Below are positions 7,772 through 14,537 of a stretch of 23,037 nucleotides of DNA, piece after piece (the stretch's first letter is position 1; every line of letters starts with the position of its first letter). The notes beneath the pieces were generated by a model. The model was not told the origin of the DNA, made no database searches, and worked only from the letters and a program-made list of their open reading frames with translations. The stretch covers positions 1 through 23,037 of the forward strand of contig JBPCRW010000133.1 in NCBI GenBank assembly GCA_050996405.1. Reading direction: 5' to 3'. Source of the DNA: JBPCRW01 sp050996405 (lineage in GTDB: Bacteria > Acidobacteriota > Blastocatellia > Pyrinomonadales > Pyrinomonadaceae). The position numbers and the translations under genes were made by a program.

Positions 7772-8068
7772 ATGGCAATCGAGAGTTTTTCGGACAAATT
7801 AACCGAAAAAATTAACGGCGGCGAATTATCCAAGCAAACGCAAAAACTCTTGCCTGCCGAATTGCATCAAAAGGCGCAAATCAAACTGGCAATTTTGGGC
7901 GCGGCGACAAGTTTGAATGATTTAATGGAACTGCGCGGAAATAGATTTGAAGCGTTAAAAGGCGACCGCAAAGGACAATTCAGTATCAGAATTAACGACC
8001 GATACAGAGTTTGTTTCGAGTGGCGCGGCAATAATGCTTATAACGTGGAAATCGTTGATTATCATTAA
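7772..8068 (+). CDS. higB: HigB-type toxin (RelE/ParE superfamily mRNA interferase)
   Basis: This 98-residue protein has the HigB pattern: a helical N-terminal half, LMELRGNRFEALKGDRKGQF, SIRINDRYRVCFEW and a C-terminal VEIVDYH strand. These toxins cleave mRNA on the ribosome and are held in check by the HTH antitoxin. I chose ATG 7772 over an in-frame TTG at 7754 because the latter lies inside the promoter/operator. higA starts six bases after the stop, giving the toxin-first order usual for hig loci. No Shine-Dalgarno sequence is present and the promoter geometry points to a leaderless transcript. Confidence 0.92.
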   Translation: MAIESFSDKLTEKINGGELSKQTQKLLPAELHQKAQIKLAILGAATSLNDLMELRGNRFEALKGDRKGQFSIRINDRYRVCFEWRGNNAYNVEIVDYH

Positions 8069-8074
8069 AATAAT

Positions 8075-8353
8075 ATGAGTTATATTACACCGATTCATCC
8101 CGGACTTGTTTTGCAGGATGAACTTGAAGAAATCGGCATCAGCCAATCCGCTTTGGCGGCGCATATCGGAGTTTTGCCGAAGACCATCAATGAAATTTGT
8201 AACGGCAAGCGCGGAATTAGCGCGGCAATGGCTTGGAAACTTTCAAAAGCGATTGGCGCAAGCCCTCTTTTTTGGATGAATCTGCAAACCAATTGGGAAT
8301 TAAGCCAAATTGATGAAATTGCTTTCCAAGAACTCAAAAAAATCGCGGCTTAA
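8075..8353 (+). CDS. higA: HigA-type antitoxin, XRE-family HTH
   Basis: This 92-residue protein starts MSYITPIHPGLVLQDELEEI, the standard HigA opening. An XRE helix-turn-helix follows (ISQSALAAHIGVLPKTINEI, about residues 22-41, then NGKRGISAAMAWKLSKAIGA) and a C-terminal helical part with FWMNLQTNWEL. It should neutralise HigB and bind the palindrome at 7745-7763. Right after its TAA, in the same reading frame, begins a copy of the restriction enzyme's C-terminal tail. Confidence 0.94.
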   Translation: MSYITPIHPGLVLQDELEEIGISQSALAAHIGVLPKTINEICNGKRGISAAMAWKLSKAIGASPLFWMNLQTNWELSQIDEIAFQELKKIAA

Positions 8354-8482
8354 CGCTTTAAGAATGAACTCGAACGCCTCGAATTTCTGTTCGATTTATT
8401 CCATCAATACACAGAGTCTTTGCGAGTTTTAGAAGAACGGGAAACACGCAAGGCAAAGCGCAAAAATCGTTTTGACAAATAG
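8354..8482 (+). pseudogene. orphan C-terminal tail of an MmeI-like restriction-modification gene
   Basis: Reading from the base after the higA stop, the 42 codons before TAG encode RFKNELERLEFLFDL, then FHQYTESLRVLEERETRKAK and a short divergent end. This matches the last 36-37 residues of the restriction enzyme at 7579-7689 almost throughout. There is no start codon. It is either what is left of a second, tandem restriction gene or a duplicated 3' end made when higBA was inserted. The copy is in frame with higA, so stop-codon readthrough would fuse the two. Most changes are synonymous, so the copy probably diverged as coding sequence elsewhere before arriving here. Confidence 0.85.
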
Positions 8483-8487
8483 TAGAT

Positions 8488-8787
8488 ATGAAAAAGAAAA
8501 TCTTTGATGAACTGATAGAATCGGTCAATCAAGCACTTGAACACGCGAAAGGCGAAAGAAATGATTTGCGAGAAACTATTCTGGCAAGATATAAAGGGTT
8601 CACGGCAAGAATTGAATTTTCCGACGACGATAACGTTTTTGTCGGGCATGTATTAGATATTACTAATATTATCGGCTTTCACGGTGAAACCTTAAACGAA
8701 GCGATAAAAGAATTTCACGGAATGATAGATTTTCACATCGAAGTTTGCGAAAAAACAGACACGGCGAAAAGCAGCCGTCAGACATAA
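8488..8787 (+). CDS. HicB-family antitoxin-like protein, apparently chimeric and truncated
   Basis: Residues about 32-90 are a HicB domain: ARYKGFTARIEF, DNVFVGHVLDITNIIGFHGE and EAIKEFHGMIDFHIEVCEKT. Residues 1-30 (MKKKIFDELIESVNQALEHA and onward) do not belong to HicB. They resemble the opening of HTH antitoxins of other systems, where FDELLESVKEA-like starts are common. After CEKT the usual HicB continuation and ribbon-helix-helix DNA-binding segment are missing and the protein ends in DTAKSSRQT. In the -1 frame the DNA next reads HGEKQPSDIM, closer to the expected sequence, so an indel near the A6 run at 8749-8754 is possible. No hicA toxin is adjacent. asd starts nine bases downstream. 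Confidence 0.7.
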   Translation: MKKKIFDELIESVNQALEHAKGERNDLRETILARYKGFTARIEFSDDDNVFVGHVLDITNIIGFHGETLNEAIKEFHGMIDFHIEVCEKTDTAKSSRQT

Positions 8788-8796
8788 TGTTATATT

Positions 8797-9837
8797 ATGA
8801 GCAATAAATATCGAGTCGGCATTTTGGGAGCGACGGGAACGGTCGGGCAAAGATTTGTTCAGCTTTTGGAAAATCATCCGCAGTTTGAGATTACGGCACT
8901 CGCCGCGTCAGACCGTTCGGCGGGGAAAACTTATCTTGCGGCGACACCCTGGAAACTGGCGAGCGCAATGCCCGAAAGCGTTAAGGAAATCGTCGTCCAG
9001 CCGATTGAGCCGCCGCTCGAATGCGACATTGTTTTTTCGAGCCTGCCGTCAAACGTGGCGCGCGACACGGAAGAAAAATTTGCCCGCGCCGGATTTCCCG
9101 TTATCAGCAATTCGTCGAGCTTTCGGATGGACGAAGACGTTCCGCTGTTGATTCCCGAAATCAATTCGGCGCATCTGGATTTAATCGAATTTCAAAAACA
9201 AAAACGCGGCTTCGGCAAAGGTTTTATCGTCACGAATCCAAATTGTTCGGTGATAACTTTCGCGCCGTCGCTCGCCGCCTTGAATCTAAAATTCGGCATC
9301 GAATCGGCGATTGTGACGACAATGCAGGCGGTTTCCGGCGCGGGTTATCCGGGCGTGCCGTCGCTCGATATTATCGACAACGTTTTTCCGTATATTTCCG
9401 GCGAAGAGCCGAAAGTCGAAACCGAAACGCAGAAAATTTTGGGCAAATCGGCGAACGGCAAAATCGAAAAAGCTGATTTCGCGGTCAGCGCGCAATGTTT
9501 TCGCGTCAATGTGACGGACGGACACACCGCTGCCGTGCGCGTTAAATTGAAAAATTCGGCAACGCTCGAAGACGTAAAACAGGCGATGATAGATTTTCCG
9601 AAACTCGAACTCCATTCATCGCCAAACCCGTTTATCTACGTTTGCGACGAACCGGATAGACCGCAGCCGCGCCTCGACCGCGAACGGGGAAAGGGAATGT
9701 CAATCACGGTCGGCAGGCTTTATCCCGATAATATTTTCGATTATCGTTTTGTTTGTTTGAGCCATAACACGATTCGCGGCGCGGCTGGAGCAGCGATTCT
9801 GAACGCGGAACTTTTAATTGCGAAAAAAATAATTTGA
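8797..9837 (+). CDS. asd: aspartate-semialdehyde dehydrogenase
   Basis: This enzyme reduces L-aspartyl-4-phosphate to aspartate semialdehyde with NADPH, the branch point to lysine/diaminopimelate, threonine and methionine. The 346-residue protein has the nucleotide-binding GATGTVGQRF (11-20), NSSSFRM, the catalytic Cys150 in TNPNCSV, GAGYPG and an active-site His243 in VTDGHTAAVRV. Its overall pattern (AASDRSAGK near the start, PEINSAHL) is that of the archaeal/fungal-type subclass. It has no Shine-Dalgarno sequence and begins nine bases after the HicB-like gene, so it may be co-transcribed with the accessory genes upstream. No riboswitch fits in the gap. Confidence 0.95.
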   Translation: MSNKYRVGILGATGTVGQRFVQLLENHPQFEITALAASDRSAGKTYLAATPWKLASAMPESVKEIVVQPIEPPLECDIVFSSLPSNVARDTEEKFARAGFPVISNSSSFRMDEDVPLLIPEINSAHLDLIEFQKQKRGFGKGFIVTNPNCSVITFAPSLAALNLKFGIESAIVTTMQAVSGAGYPGVPSLDIIDNVFPYISGEEPKVETETQKILGKSANGKIEKADFAVSAQCFRVNVTDGHTAAVRVKLKNSATLEDVKQAMIDFPKLELHSSPNPFIYVCDEPDRPQPRLDRERGKGMSITVGRLYPDNIFDYRFVCLSHNTIRGAAGAAILNAELLIAKKII

Positions 9838-9908
9838 CGTGAATTATTTAAAAGGAACGTTCGCCGCCGGTGTGCTGAAAGAGCAAAAAACCATAGACGA
9901 AGCGACAA

Positions 9909-10148
9909 TGTGAAACAGAGATTTTCAAAATAATTTACCGAATAGTTTCCGCGTTCGCCTTCGTCACATTTTCTCTTTGCCGCTTTTCCTTTCGCGCCGT
10001 CGGCGGATATTTTTCTTCGACGGTCGGCGCGTTCGGCAATTTTCTGATTGTGATTTTGCTGGCGTTTTATCTGGCGGTCGAACCGAAACTTTACGCGCGC
10101 GGATTCGTCAAACTTTTTCCGAAAAATATCCGCTATAATTGTTTGTAA
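9909..10148 (+). pseudogene. fragment of an AI-2E/PerM-family transporter
   Basis: A frame with no start codon, open from about 9909 to a TAA at 10146-10148, ends in a recognisable piece of an AI-2E (PerM/YdiK) permease: YFSSTVGAFGNFLIVILLAF, then YLAVEPKLYARGFVKLFP. In that family this segment is a transmembrane helix followed by the EP-LY-xG motif near the middle of a roughly 350-residue protein. Upstream of about 10000 the reading is doubtful, and the rest of the gene is absent. The bases 9838-9908 hold only a short GTG frame of 24 codons that I do not recognise. This is a gene remnant between asd and the methylase. Confidence 0.65.
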
Positions 10149-10264
10149 TGAAAAACGAAAAAGAAGCCTACTTGGATTTTATCAAACGCTTTTCGCATCT
10201 GATTGGCAAAAATCCGCAGCTTATTAAAACGACTTTGAGCAACATTTTCTCAATGCACGGTTAA
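10148..10264 (+). CDS. small protein of unknown function upstream of the adenine methylase
   Basis: This ATG-started frame of 38 codons begins MKNEKEAYLDFIKRFSHLIG and ends NIFSMHG. It is charged and helical with no membrane segment. It starts on the last base of the TAA that ends the transporter fragment and stops five bases before the methylase ATG. A TATAAT hexamer at 10134-10139 would place a transcription start at about the ATG, but I see no good -35. It could be a small partner or leader peptide of the methylase, the stub of a lost gene, or not translated. Confidence 0.4.
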   Translation: MKNEKEAYLDFIKRFSHLIGKNPQLIKTTLSNIFSMHG

Positions 10265-10269
10265 ATTTT

Positions 10270-11397
10270 ATGACTCCGGCTTTATTTCCAGAATTAGTAT
10301 TAGACGCGCCCGCCACCGAAGGCGTGAAATACGCCGGTTCAAAACTGCGTATTCTGCCGTATATTTTGCGAATGGCGCGTAAAGTCGAAGCGAAAAGCGT
10401 ATTCGACGGGTTCTCCGGCACGACGCGCGTTTCACAAGCCTTTGCCAAACTCGATTATAAAGTCATCTCCAACGATATTTCCGCCTGGTCAAAAACTTTC
10501 GGATTATGTTATTTGAAAAACAAACGCGGGCAAAAATTTTATCAAGAAATTGTCGAACATTTGAATAATTTGCCGCCGCAAGACGGCTGGTTTAGCGAGC
10601 ATTACGGCGGCATCTCAAACGGGAAAATTTCATCTGACGCGGACGGTTTCAAAAAACCCTTTCAAATTCACAACACGCGCAAGCTCGATGCCATCCGCGA
10701 TGAAATTAACAATTTGAAATTGGACGAAACGGAAAAATCGGTTCTGTTGACCGCGTTGATTTTGGCTTTGGACAAAGTTGACAGCACGCTCGGACATTAC
10801 GCTTCTTATTTGAGCGAATGGTCGCCGCGCTCGTTTCAAACTTTGCGTTTAAAAGTTCCGCAGCTTTTTGAATCGGTCGAGGAAAATGAAGTTTTGCGCG
10901 GCGATATTTTCAAAAACCTTGGAACGGTAGAAACGGATTTGGCATATTTTGACCCGCCTTACGGCTCGAACAACGAGAAAATGCCGCCGTCGCGTGTTCG
11001 CTACGCGGCTTATTATCATTTGTGGACAAGCATTTGTCTTGACGACCAACCAATGGTTTTCGGCAAAGCAAAACGCCGCGCCGATACTTCCGACGTTTTA
11101 GCAAATTCGGTTTTCGAGGAATTTAGAAAAAGCGCGTCGGGAAAATTTATCGCCGTCGAAGCGATTGAGAAATTGTTGAAATTAACGAAAGCGCGATTCG
11201 TCATTTTGTCGTATAGTTCCGGCGGACGCGCCACCGCCGAAGAACTCGAATCAATTTTAGCGAGCGCGGGAAAAATTATCGAAATCGCTAAAGTCGATTA
11301 CAAGCAAAATGTAATGGCTGCAATGCGCTGGACAAATGATTGGATTCGAGAAGTTGAAAAAAATAATCAGGAATATTTATTTTTAATCGAAAAGTAA
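10270..11397 (+). CDS. stand-alone DNA adenine methyltransferase (D12 class)
   Basis: This 375-residue protein should transfer a methyl group from SAM to N6 of adenine in DNA. The motifs are in the Dam/M.DpnII order: KYAGSK (20-25, motif X), SVFDGFSGTTRVSQAF around 43-58 (motif I, SAM binding) and the catalytic DPPY at 228-231 in LAYFDPPYGSNN. The target-recognition part would lie between. No restriction nuclease gene is adjacent, so this is an orphan methylase or the survivor of a type II system. Its target cannot be read from sequence. It starts five bases after the 38-codon ORF and ends seven bases before purB, so it may be transcribed with purB. No Shine-Dalgarno sequence is seen. Confidence 0.9.
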   Translation: MTPALFPELVLDAPATEGVKYAGSKLRILPYILRMARKVEAKSVFDGFSGTTRVSQAFAKLDYKVISNDISAWSKTFGLCYLKNKRGQKFYQEIVEHLNNLPPQDGWFSEHYGGISNGKISSDADGFKKPFQIHNTRKLDAIRDEINNLKLDETEKSVLLTALILALDKVDSTLGHYASYLSEWSPRSFQTLRLKVPQLFESVEENEVLRGDIFKNLGTVETDLAYFDPPYGSNNEKMPPSRVRYAAYYHLWTSICLDDQPMVFGKAKRRADTSDVLANSVFEEFRKSASGKFIAVEAIEKLLKLTKARFVILSYSSGGRATAEELESILASAGKIIEIAKVDYKQNVMAAMRWTNDWIREVEKNNQEYLFLIEK

Positions 11398-11404
11398 TTA
11401 AAAA

Positions 11405-12712
11405 ATGATTGAACGCTACACTTTGCCCGAAATGGGCGCGATTTGGTCGCCGGAAAATAAATTTCAAAAATGGTTAGACGTAGAAATCGCCGTTTGCGAA
11501 GTTCATTTTGAAGACGGAATTATACCAAAAGATGCGCTCGCGGAAATAAAATCGAAAGCCGCTTTTACGGTTGAACGCATTAACGAAATCGAAAAAACGA
11601 CCGACCACGACGTGATTGCTTTTACGACGAATCTCGCGGAAAACATCGGCGCGGCGGCGCGTTTTGTGCATTACGGTTTAACTTCGTCGGACGTGGTGGA
11701 CACGGCAAACGCGCTTCTTTTAAAGGAGTCGTGCGAAGTTTTACTGTCGAAAATTGACGGACTTTTAGAAGTTTTAAAACGCCGCGCCTTTGAATTTAAA
11801 GATACGCCGCAAATTGGCAGAACGCACGGCATTCACGCCGAACCGACTTCGTTCGGATTAGTCTGGGCGTTGTGGTTTTCGGAATTCGAGCGCAATAAAA
11901 ATAGATTAGAAAAAGCGAAGGAAATTATTTCGGTCGGAAAAATTTCGGGCGCGGTCGGCGCGTTCGCGCATCTCGCGCCGGATGTCGAAGAAAGAGTTTG
12001 CGCCAAACTCGGAATCAAAGCGGCGGACGTTTCGACGCAGGTTATTCAGCGCGACCGCTACGCCGAATATCTCTGCACGCTGGCGATAATCGCTTCGAGT
12101 TTAGAAAAAATCGCTTTGCAGGTCAGGCACTGGCAGCGCACGGAAGTCCGCGAGGCGCAGGAAAAATTTAAGGTCGGACAAAAAGGCTCGTCGGCGATGC
12201 TGCATAAACGCAACCCGATTTTGTCGGAGAGAATTTGTGGAATGGCGCGAACCGTTCGCGCAAATTCCATCGTCGGTTTGGAAAACGTCGCGCTCTGGCA
12301 CGAACGCGATATTTCGCATTCTTCCGCCGAAAGAATCGTTTTGCCGGATTCTTCCGCCGCGCTCGATTATATGCTGGCGAAAGCGACTTCGCTGCTTGAT
12401 ACGCTGATTGTTTATCCCGAAAATATGCTGAAAAATCTGAACTTAACGCGCGGTTTAATTTTCAGCGGACAACTGCTTTTAGCTCTGACGCAAAAAGGCG
12501 TTTCGCGCGAAGACGCTTACGTTTTGACGCAGAGAAATGCGATGAAAGTCTGGGACAAAGGCGGCGAATATCGTGATTTAGTTTTAAATGACACGGACAT
12601 CCGCGCAAAACTTTCGGCGGAAGAAATCGAACGGGTTTTCGATGTGAAATATTATCTGCGAAACGTCGGAAAAGTTTTCGAGCGGGTTTTCCAGGCAGAA
12701 GCCAGCGCGTAG
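11405..12712 (+). CDS. purB: adenylosuccinate lyase
   Basis: PurB acts twice in purine synthesis, releasing fumarate from SAICAR and from adenylosuccinate. The 435-residue protein has the superfamily regions in order: KTTDHDVIAFTTNLAE, HYGLTSSDVVDTA, GRTHGIHAEPTSFG with the general-acid histidine, and the signature GSSAMLHKRNP at 261-271 on the catalytic serine loop. Length is typical. It follows the orphan methylase by seven bases and converges with hicB, whose stop lies 20 bases downstream. purS and purQ are nearby, but an opposite-strand block separates them. Confidence 0.97.
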   Translation: MIERYTLPEMGAIWSPENKFQKWLDVEIAVCEVHFEDGIIPKDALAEIKSKAAFTVERINEIEKTTDHDVIAFTTNLAENIGAAARFVHYGLTSSDVVDTANALLLKESCEVLLSKIDGLLEVLKRRAFEFKDTPQIGRTHGIHAEPTSFGLVWALWFSEFERNKNRLEKAKEIISVGKISGAVGAFAHLAPDVEERVCAKLGIKAADVSTQVIQRDRYAEYLCTLAIIASSLEKIALQVRHWQRTEVREAQEKFKVGQKGSSAMLHKRNPILSERICGMARTVRANSIVGLENVALWHERDISHSSAERIVLPDSSAALDYMLAKATSLLDTLIVYPENMLKNLNLTRGLIFSGQLLLALTQKGVSREDAYVLTQRNAMKVWDKGGEYRDLVLNDTDIRAKLSAEEIERVFDVKYYLRNVGKVFERVFQAEASA

Positions 12713-12732
12713 GCAAGGACGTAATTTTTAGA

Positions 12733-12945
12733 CTAAGCGGCAATCAAAGTATTTTGTGGTTCAGGTAAAGAAATCCCTTTTTCCCGATAAGTTTCAATCA
12801 TTAAGTCCAAAGCGATTTGCGCTTCGCGCAGGGCTTCTTCACGAGTTTCTCCAAAGGCTGAAAGTCCGGGAAACTCCTGACAAACGACAACGAACGCTTC
12901 ATCTTCATCGCTCCAAAAAATTTGTAATGCATATTTATTTTTCAT
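12733..12945 (-). CDS. hicB: HicB-family antitoxin (short form)
   Basis: This 70-residue protein consists of one HicB domain: MKNKYALQIFWSDEDEAFVV, CQEFPGLSAFGETREEALRE, then an amphipathic helix and GISLPEP. This is the partial RNase-H-like fold that binds the HicA toxin. It has no added DNA-binding helix-turn-helix or ribbon-helix-helix. Its ATG overlaps the end of hicA by 11 bases, so the two are translationally coupled with toxin first. The gene faces purB across 20 bases with no clear terminator. Confidence 0.92.
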   Translation of the reverse strand: MKNKYALQIFWSDEDEAFVVVCQEFPGLSAFGETREEALREAQIALDLMIETYREKGISLPEPQNTLIAA

Positions 12946-13192
12946 CGCTCAAATTTGAAATCGCTCGTAGCAATTGTTTAACTTTATATGGTTTAGCTTT
13001 GCCTTTGAAATCCTGAAAATTCAGCAAACGGTTTCGTTCAATTTCCAAGTTTGAATTTTCATAAAGAATGTGCGACCCGTTTTGTCTTTGAAATTCAAAG
13101 CCGTAACATTCAGCCAATTGACAAATTTCCGTAAAGCTAAAGTTATTCGGTGAATTTTTAGCTTTCTCTAGTAATTTATCACATTTGCTCAT
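12935..13192 (-). CDS. hicA: HicA-family toxin, mRNA interferase
   Basis: HicA toxins have a double-stranded-RNA-binding-like fold and cleave mRNA with one histidine. This 85-residue protein has the family core with the catalytic His41 in QNGSHILYEN, preceded by AECYGFEFQRQ. The C-terminus KPYKVKQLLRAISNL replaces the more usual GTLRSILKQAGI. The N-terminal KCDKLLEKAKNSPNNFSFTE is typical of the longer HicA type. It overlaps hicB. No Shine-Dalgarno sequence precedes the ATG, and the T-run of a terminator hairpin ends eight bases upstream. Confidence 0.9.
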   Translation of the reverse strand: MSKCDKLLEKAKNSPNNFSFTEICQLAECYGFEFQRQNGSHILYENSNLEIERNRLLNFQDFKGKAKPYKVKQLLRAISNLSDEK

Positions 13193-13200
13193 TGAAAATT

Positions 13201-13225
13201 AAAAAGCGAGAGCCGAAACTCTCGC
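13201..13225 (-). terminator. intrinsic terminator of the DUF4870-like gene
   Basis: GCGAGAG (13206-13212) pairs perfectly with CTCTCGC (13219-13225) around a 6-base loop. On the - strand the stem is followed by TTTTTAATTTT. It lies 23 bases after the stop of the DUF4870-like gene and directly before hicA. Confidence 0.85.
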
Positions 13226-13247
13226 CATTTCTAAATTGAAACTCAAA

Positions 13248-13622
13248 TTAGTTTGACCATTTATCAGCTAAATCGCCAATAACAGGCAACTTAATTGATT
13301 GTCCTTGATAGGCTTTAAAACCAAGGAAAATAAATAAGGCAATTGCCGCAACAAGTATTAAATACGGTAATGTTCCAATGACGAAAGAGCCAATAATTCT
13401 GGCTGAAAAACCGAGAAACATATTAATTACGAAAAGAACCAGCCAAAGACCGATTGCTTGAATCGCATCAAAGCGCACTGAGCGATTGGTTTTATCAGTA
13501 ATAAGAACGATAATGCTTAGAATTACGCCAATACAGCAAATTGGTGCTAAAGCGTAACAAAGCAGACTAGCTACATTAGCATCAAGACCTAATGCAGATT
13601 TACCACCAGACATATTTTGCAT
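13248..13622 (-). CDS. DUF4870/Tic20-like small membrane protein
   Basis: This 124-residue protein has about three or four membrane helices. The family pattern is visible: ASLLCYALAPICCIGVILSI, then DKTNRSVRFDAIQAIGLWLV, then two more hydrophobic segments and the C-terminal cytoplasmic KLPVIGDLADKW. The R-F-x-A-x-Q motif and PxIGDLAxKW end are hallmarks of DUF4870/Tic20-like proteins, whose function is unknown. AAGGAG lies about eight bases before the ATG, one of the few strong Shine-Dalgarno sequences in the window. The gene diverges from purS and ends in a clear terminator, so it is probably transcribed alone. Confidence 0.88.
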   Translation of the reverse strand: MQNMSGGKSALGLDANVASLLCYALAPICCIGVILSIIVLITDKTNRSVRFDAIQAIGLWLVLFVINMFLGFSARIIGSFVIGTLPYLILVAAIALFIFLGFKAYQGQSIKLPVIGDLADKWSN

Positions 13623-13749
13623 TTTTGTAATCTCCTTTTTAACTAGAAAAAATTTATTTGATTGCCGGACTTGGCAAAAATCTTATACCAAGACGAAAAT
13701 ATAGACAAGATAGTTTCGACAAATTTGCAGAAGAAATTTTTTTAAAATA

Positions 13750-13992
13750 ATGAAAGCAAAAGTTTATGTAACCTTAAAACCGGGAATTCTTGACCCGCAG
13801 GGCAAGGCGATTCATCATTCGGTCGAACTGCTCGGATTTGATAAAATCGAAGACGTGCGGCAGGGAAAATATTTTGAAATCGCGCTCGATTCTGAAATGA
13901 CAAACGAACAGGCAAAGGAAAGTGCCGAACAAATTGCCAAAAATGTTTTGGCAAATCCCGTGATTGAAGATTACCGAGTTGAAATTGGATGA
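13750..13992 (+). CDS. purS: phosphoribosylformylglycinamidine synthase subunit PurS
   Basis: PurS is the small subunit that joins PurQ and PurL to make FGAM from FGAR, ATP and glutamine. The 80-residue protein has the pattern KAKVYVTLKPGILDPQGKAI, VELLGFDKIEDVRQGKYFEI and a C-terminal NPVIEDYRVEIG, with standard length. No Shine-Dalgarno sequence is visible. The stop overlaps the next ATG by four bases (ATGA). purQ lies two small genes downstream rather than directly adjacent; purL is not in the window. Confidence 0.95.
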   Translation: MKAKVYVTLKPGILDPQGKAIHHSVELLGFDKIEDVRQGKYFEIALDSEMTNEQAKESAEQIAKNVLANPVIEDYRVEIG

Positions 13993-14537
13993 ATGCCGCA
14001 GTTCCTGATTTAGCCGCCGTTTTGCGCGTTTTAAATTCGATGCGCGAGCAAAAAATAATTTCGCGCTACGCTATCGGCGGCGCGGTCGCGGCGATTTTCT
14101 ACGTCGAACCGCGTGAAACATTCGATTTGGATATTTTCTTTATTCTTGAGCAGCAACCGTCGAACGATTTTTTGCGGCTTGAAACGATTTACGATTTTGC
14201 GCGAACCCAAAATTTTGAAATCGAATCTGAATTTATACGGATACACGGTTGGGCGGTGCAGTTTTTTGAAAGCGAAACGCCGCTCTGGAAAAAAGCGGTT
14301 GAAACGGCGCGAGAGGTGAGATTTGAAACGGTTGAAACTTTTGTCATCGCGCCGGAATATCTGGCGACGATGATGGTCGAAGCCGGCAGAAATAAAGATT
14401 GGATTCGTTTAGCGGATTTTTGGGAAGCCGAAATTTTGGACAAGCAAAAGTTTCTGAAAATTCTGGAAAAGTTCGATTTGTCTGAAAAATGGAAAAAACA
14501 TAAGTGGAGATTTGAGACAGATGAAAGGCAAAGTTGA
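13989..14537 (+). CDS. nucleotidyltransferase-fold protein (AbiEii/MNT-like) within the pur operon
   Basis: This 182-residue protein has a minimal nucleotidyltransferase motif: RYAIGGAVAAIFYVEPRETF with Gly30-Gly31, then DLDIFF with Asp46 and Asp48. This GG...DxD layout occurs in AbiEii toxins and related DUF1814/DUF6036-type proteins, which transfer nucleotides to RNA or proteins. The rest is mixed helix/strand with a charged C-terminus. It lacks the long C-terminal part of true AbiEii. Its ATG overlaps the purS stop (ATGA) and its end overlaps the next small ORF by 17 bases, so all appear to be made from one message. A toxin-antitoxin role is inference; regulation or repair are also possible. 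Confidence 0.65.
   Translation: MNAAVPDLAAVLRVLNSMREQKIISRYAIGGAVAAIFYVEPRETFDLDIFFILEQQPSNDFLRLETIYDFARTQNFEIESEFIRIHGWAVQFFESETPLWKKAVETAREVRFETVETFVIAPEYLATMMVEAGRNKDWIRLADFWEAEILDKQKFLKILEKFDLSEKWKKHKWRFETDERQS

Noticed and set aside
8749..8757. Programmed -1 frameshift at the A6-C run of the HicB-like gene
   Set aside because: The run resembles a slippery A-AAA-AAC heptamer but is in the wrong register relative to the reading frame, so a mutation is more likely than programmed slippage.
8788..8796. Lysine or SAM riboswitch before asd
   Set aside because: Only nine bases separate asd from the upstream gene, too short for any riboswitch.
9021..9476. Frame of 151 codons inside asd on the same strand
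   Set aside because: Arg-rich out-of-frame shadow; asd is complete with all catalytic residues.
13670..13692. CTTGG-N13-CCAAG palindrome as a purine operator before purS
   Set aside because: The arms are only five bases, and no promoter with good spacing overlaps it; too weak to list as a feature.
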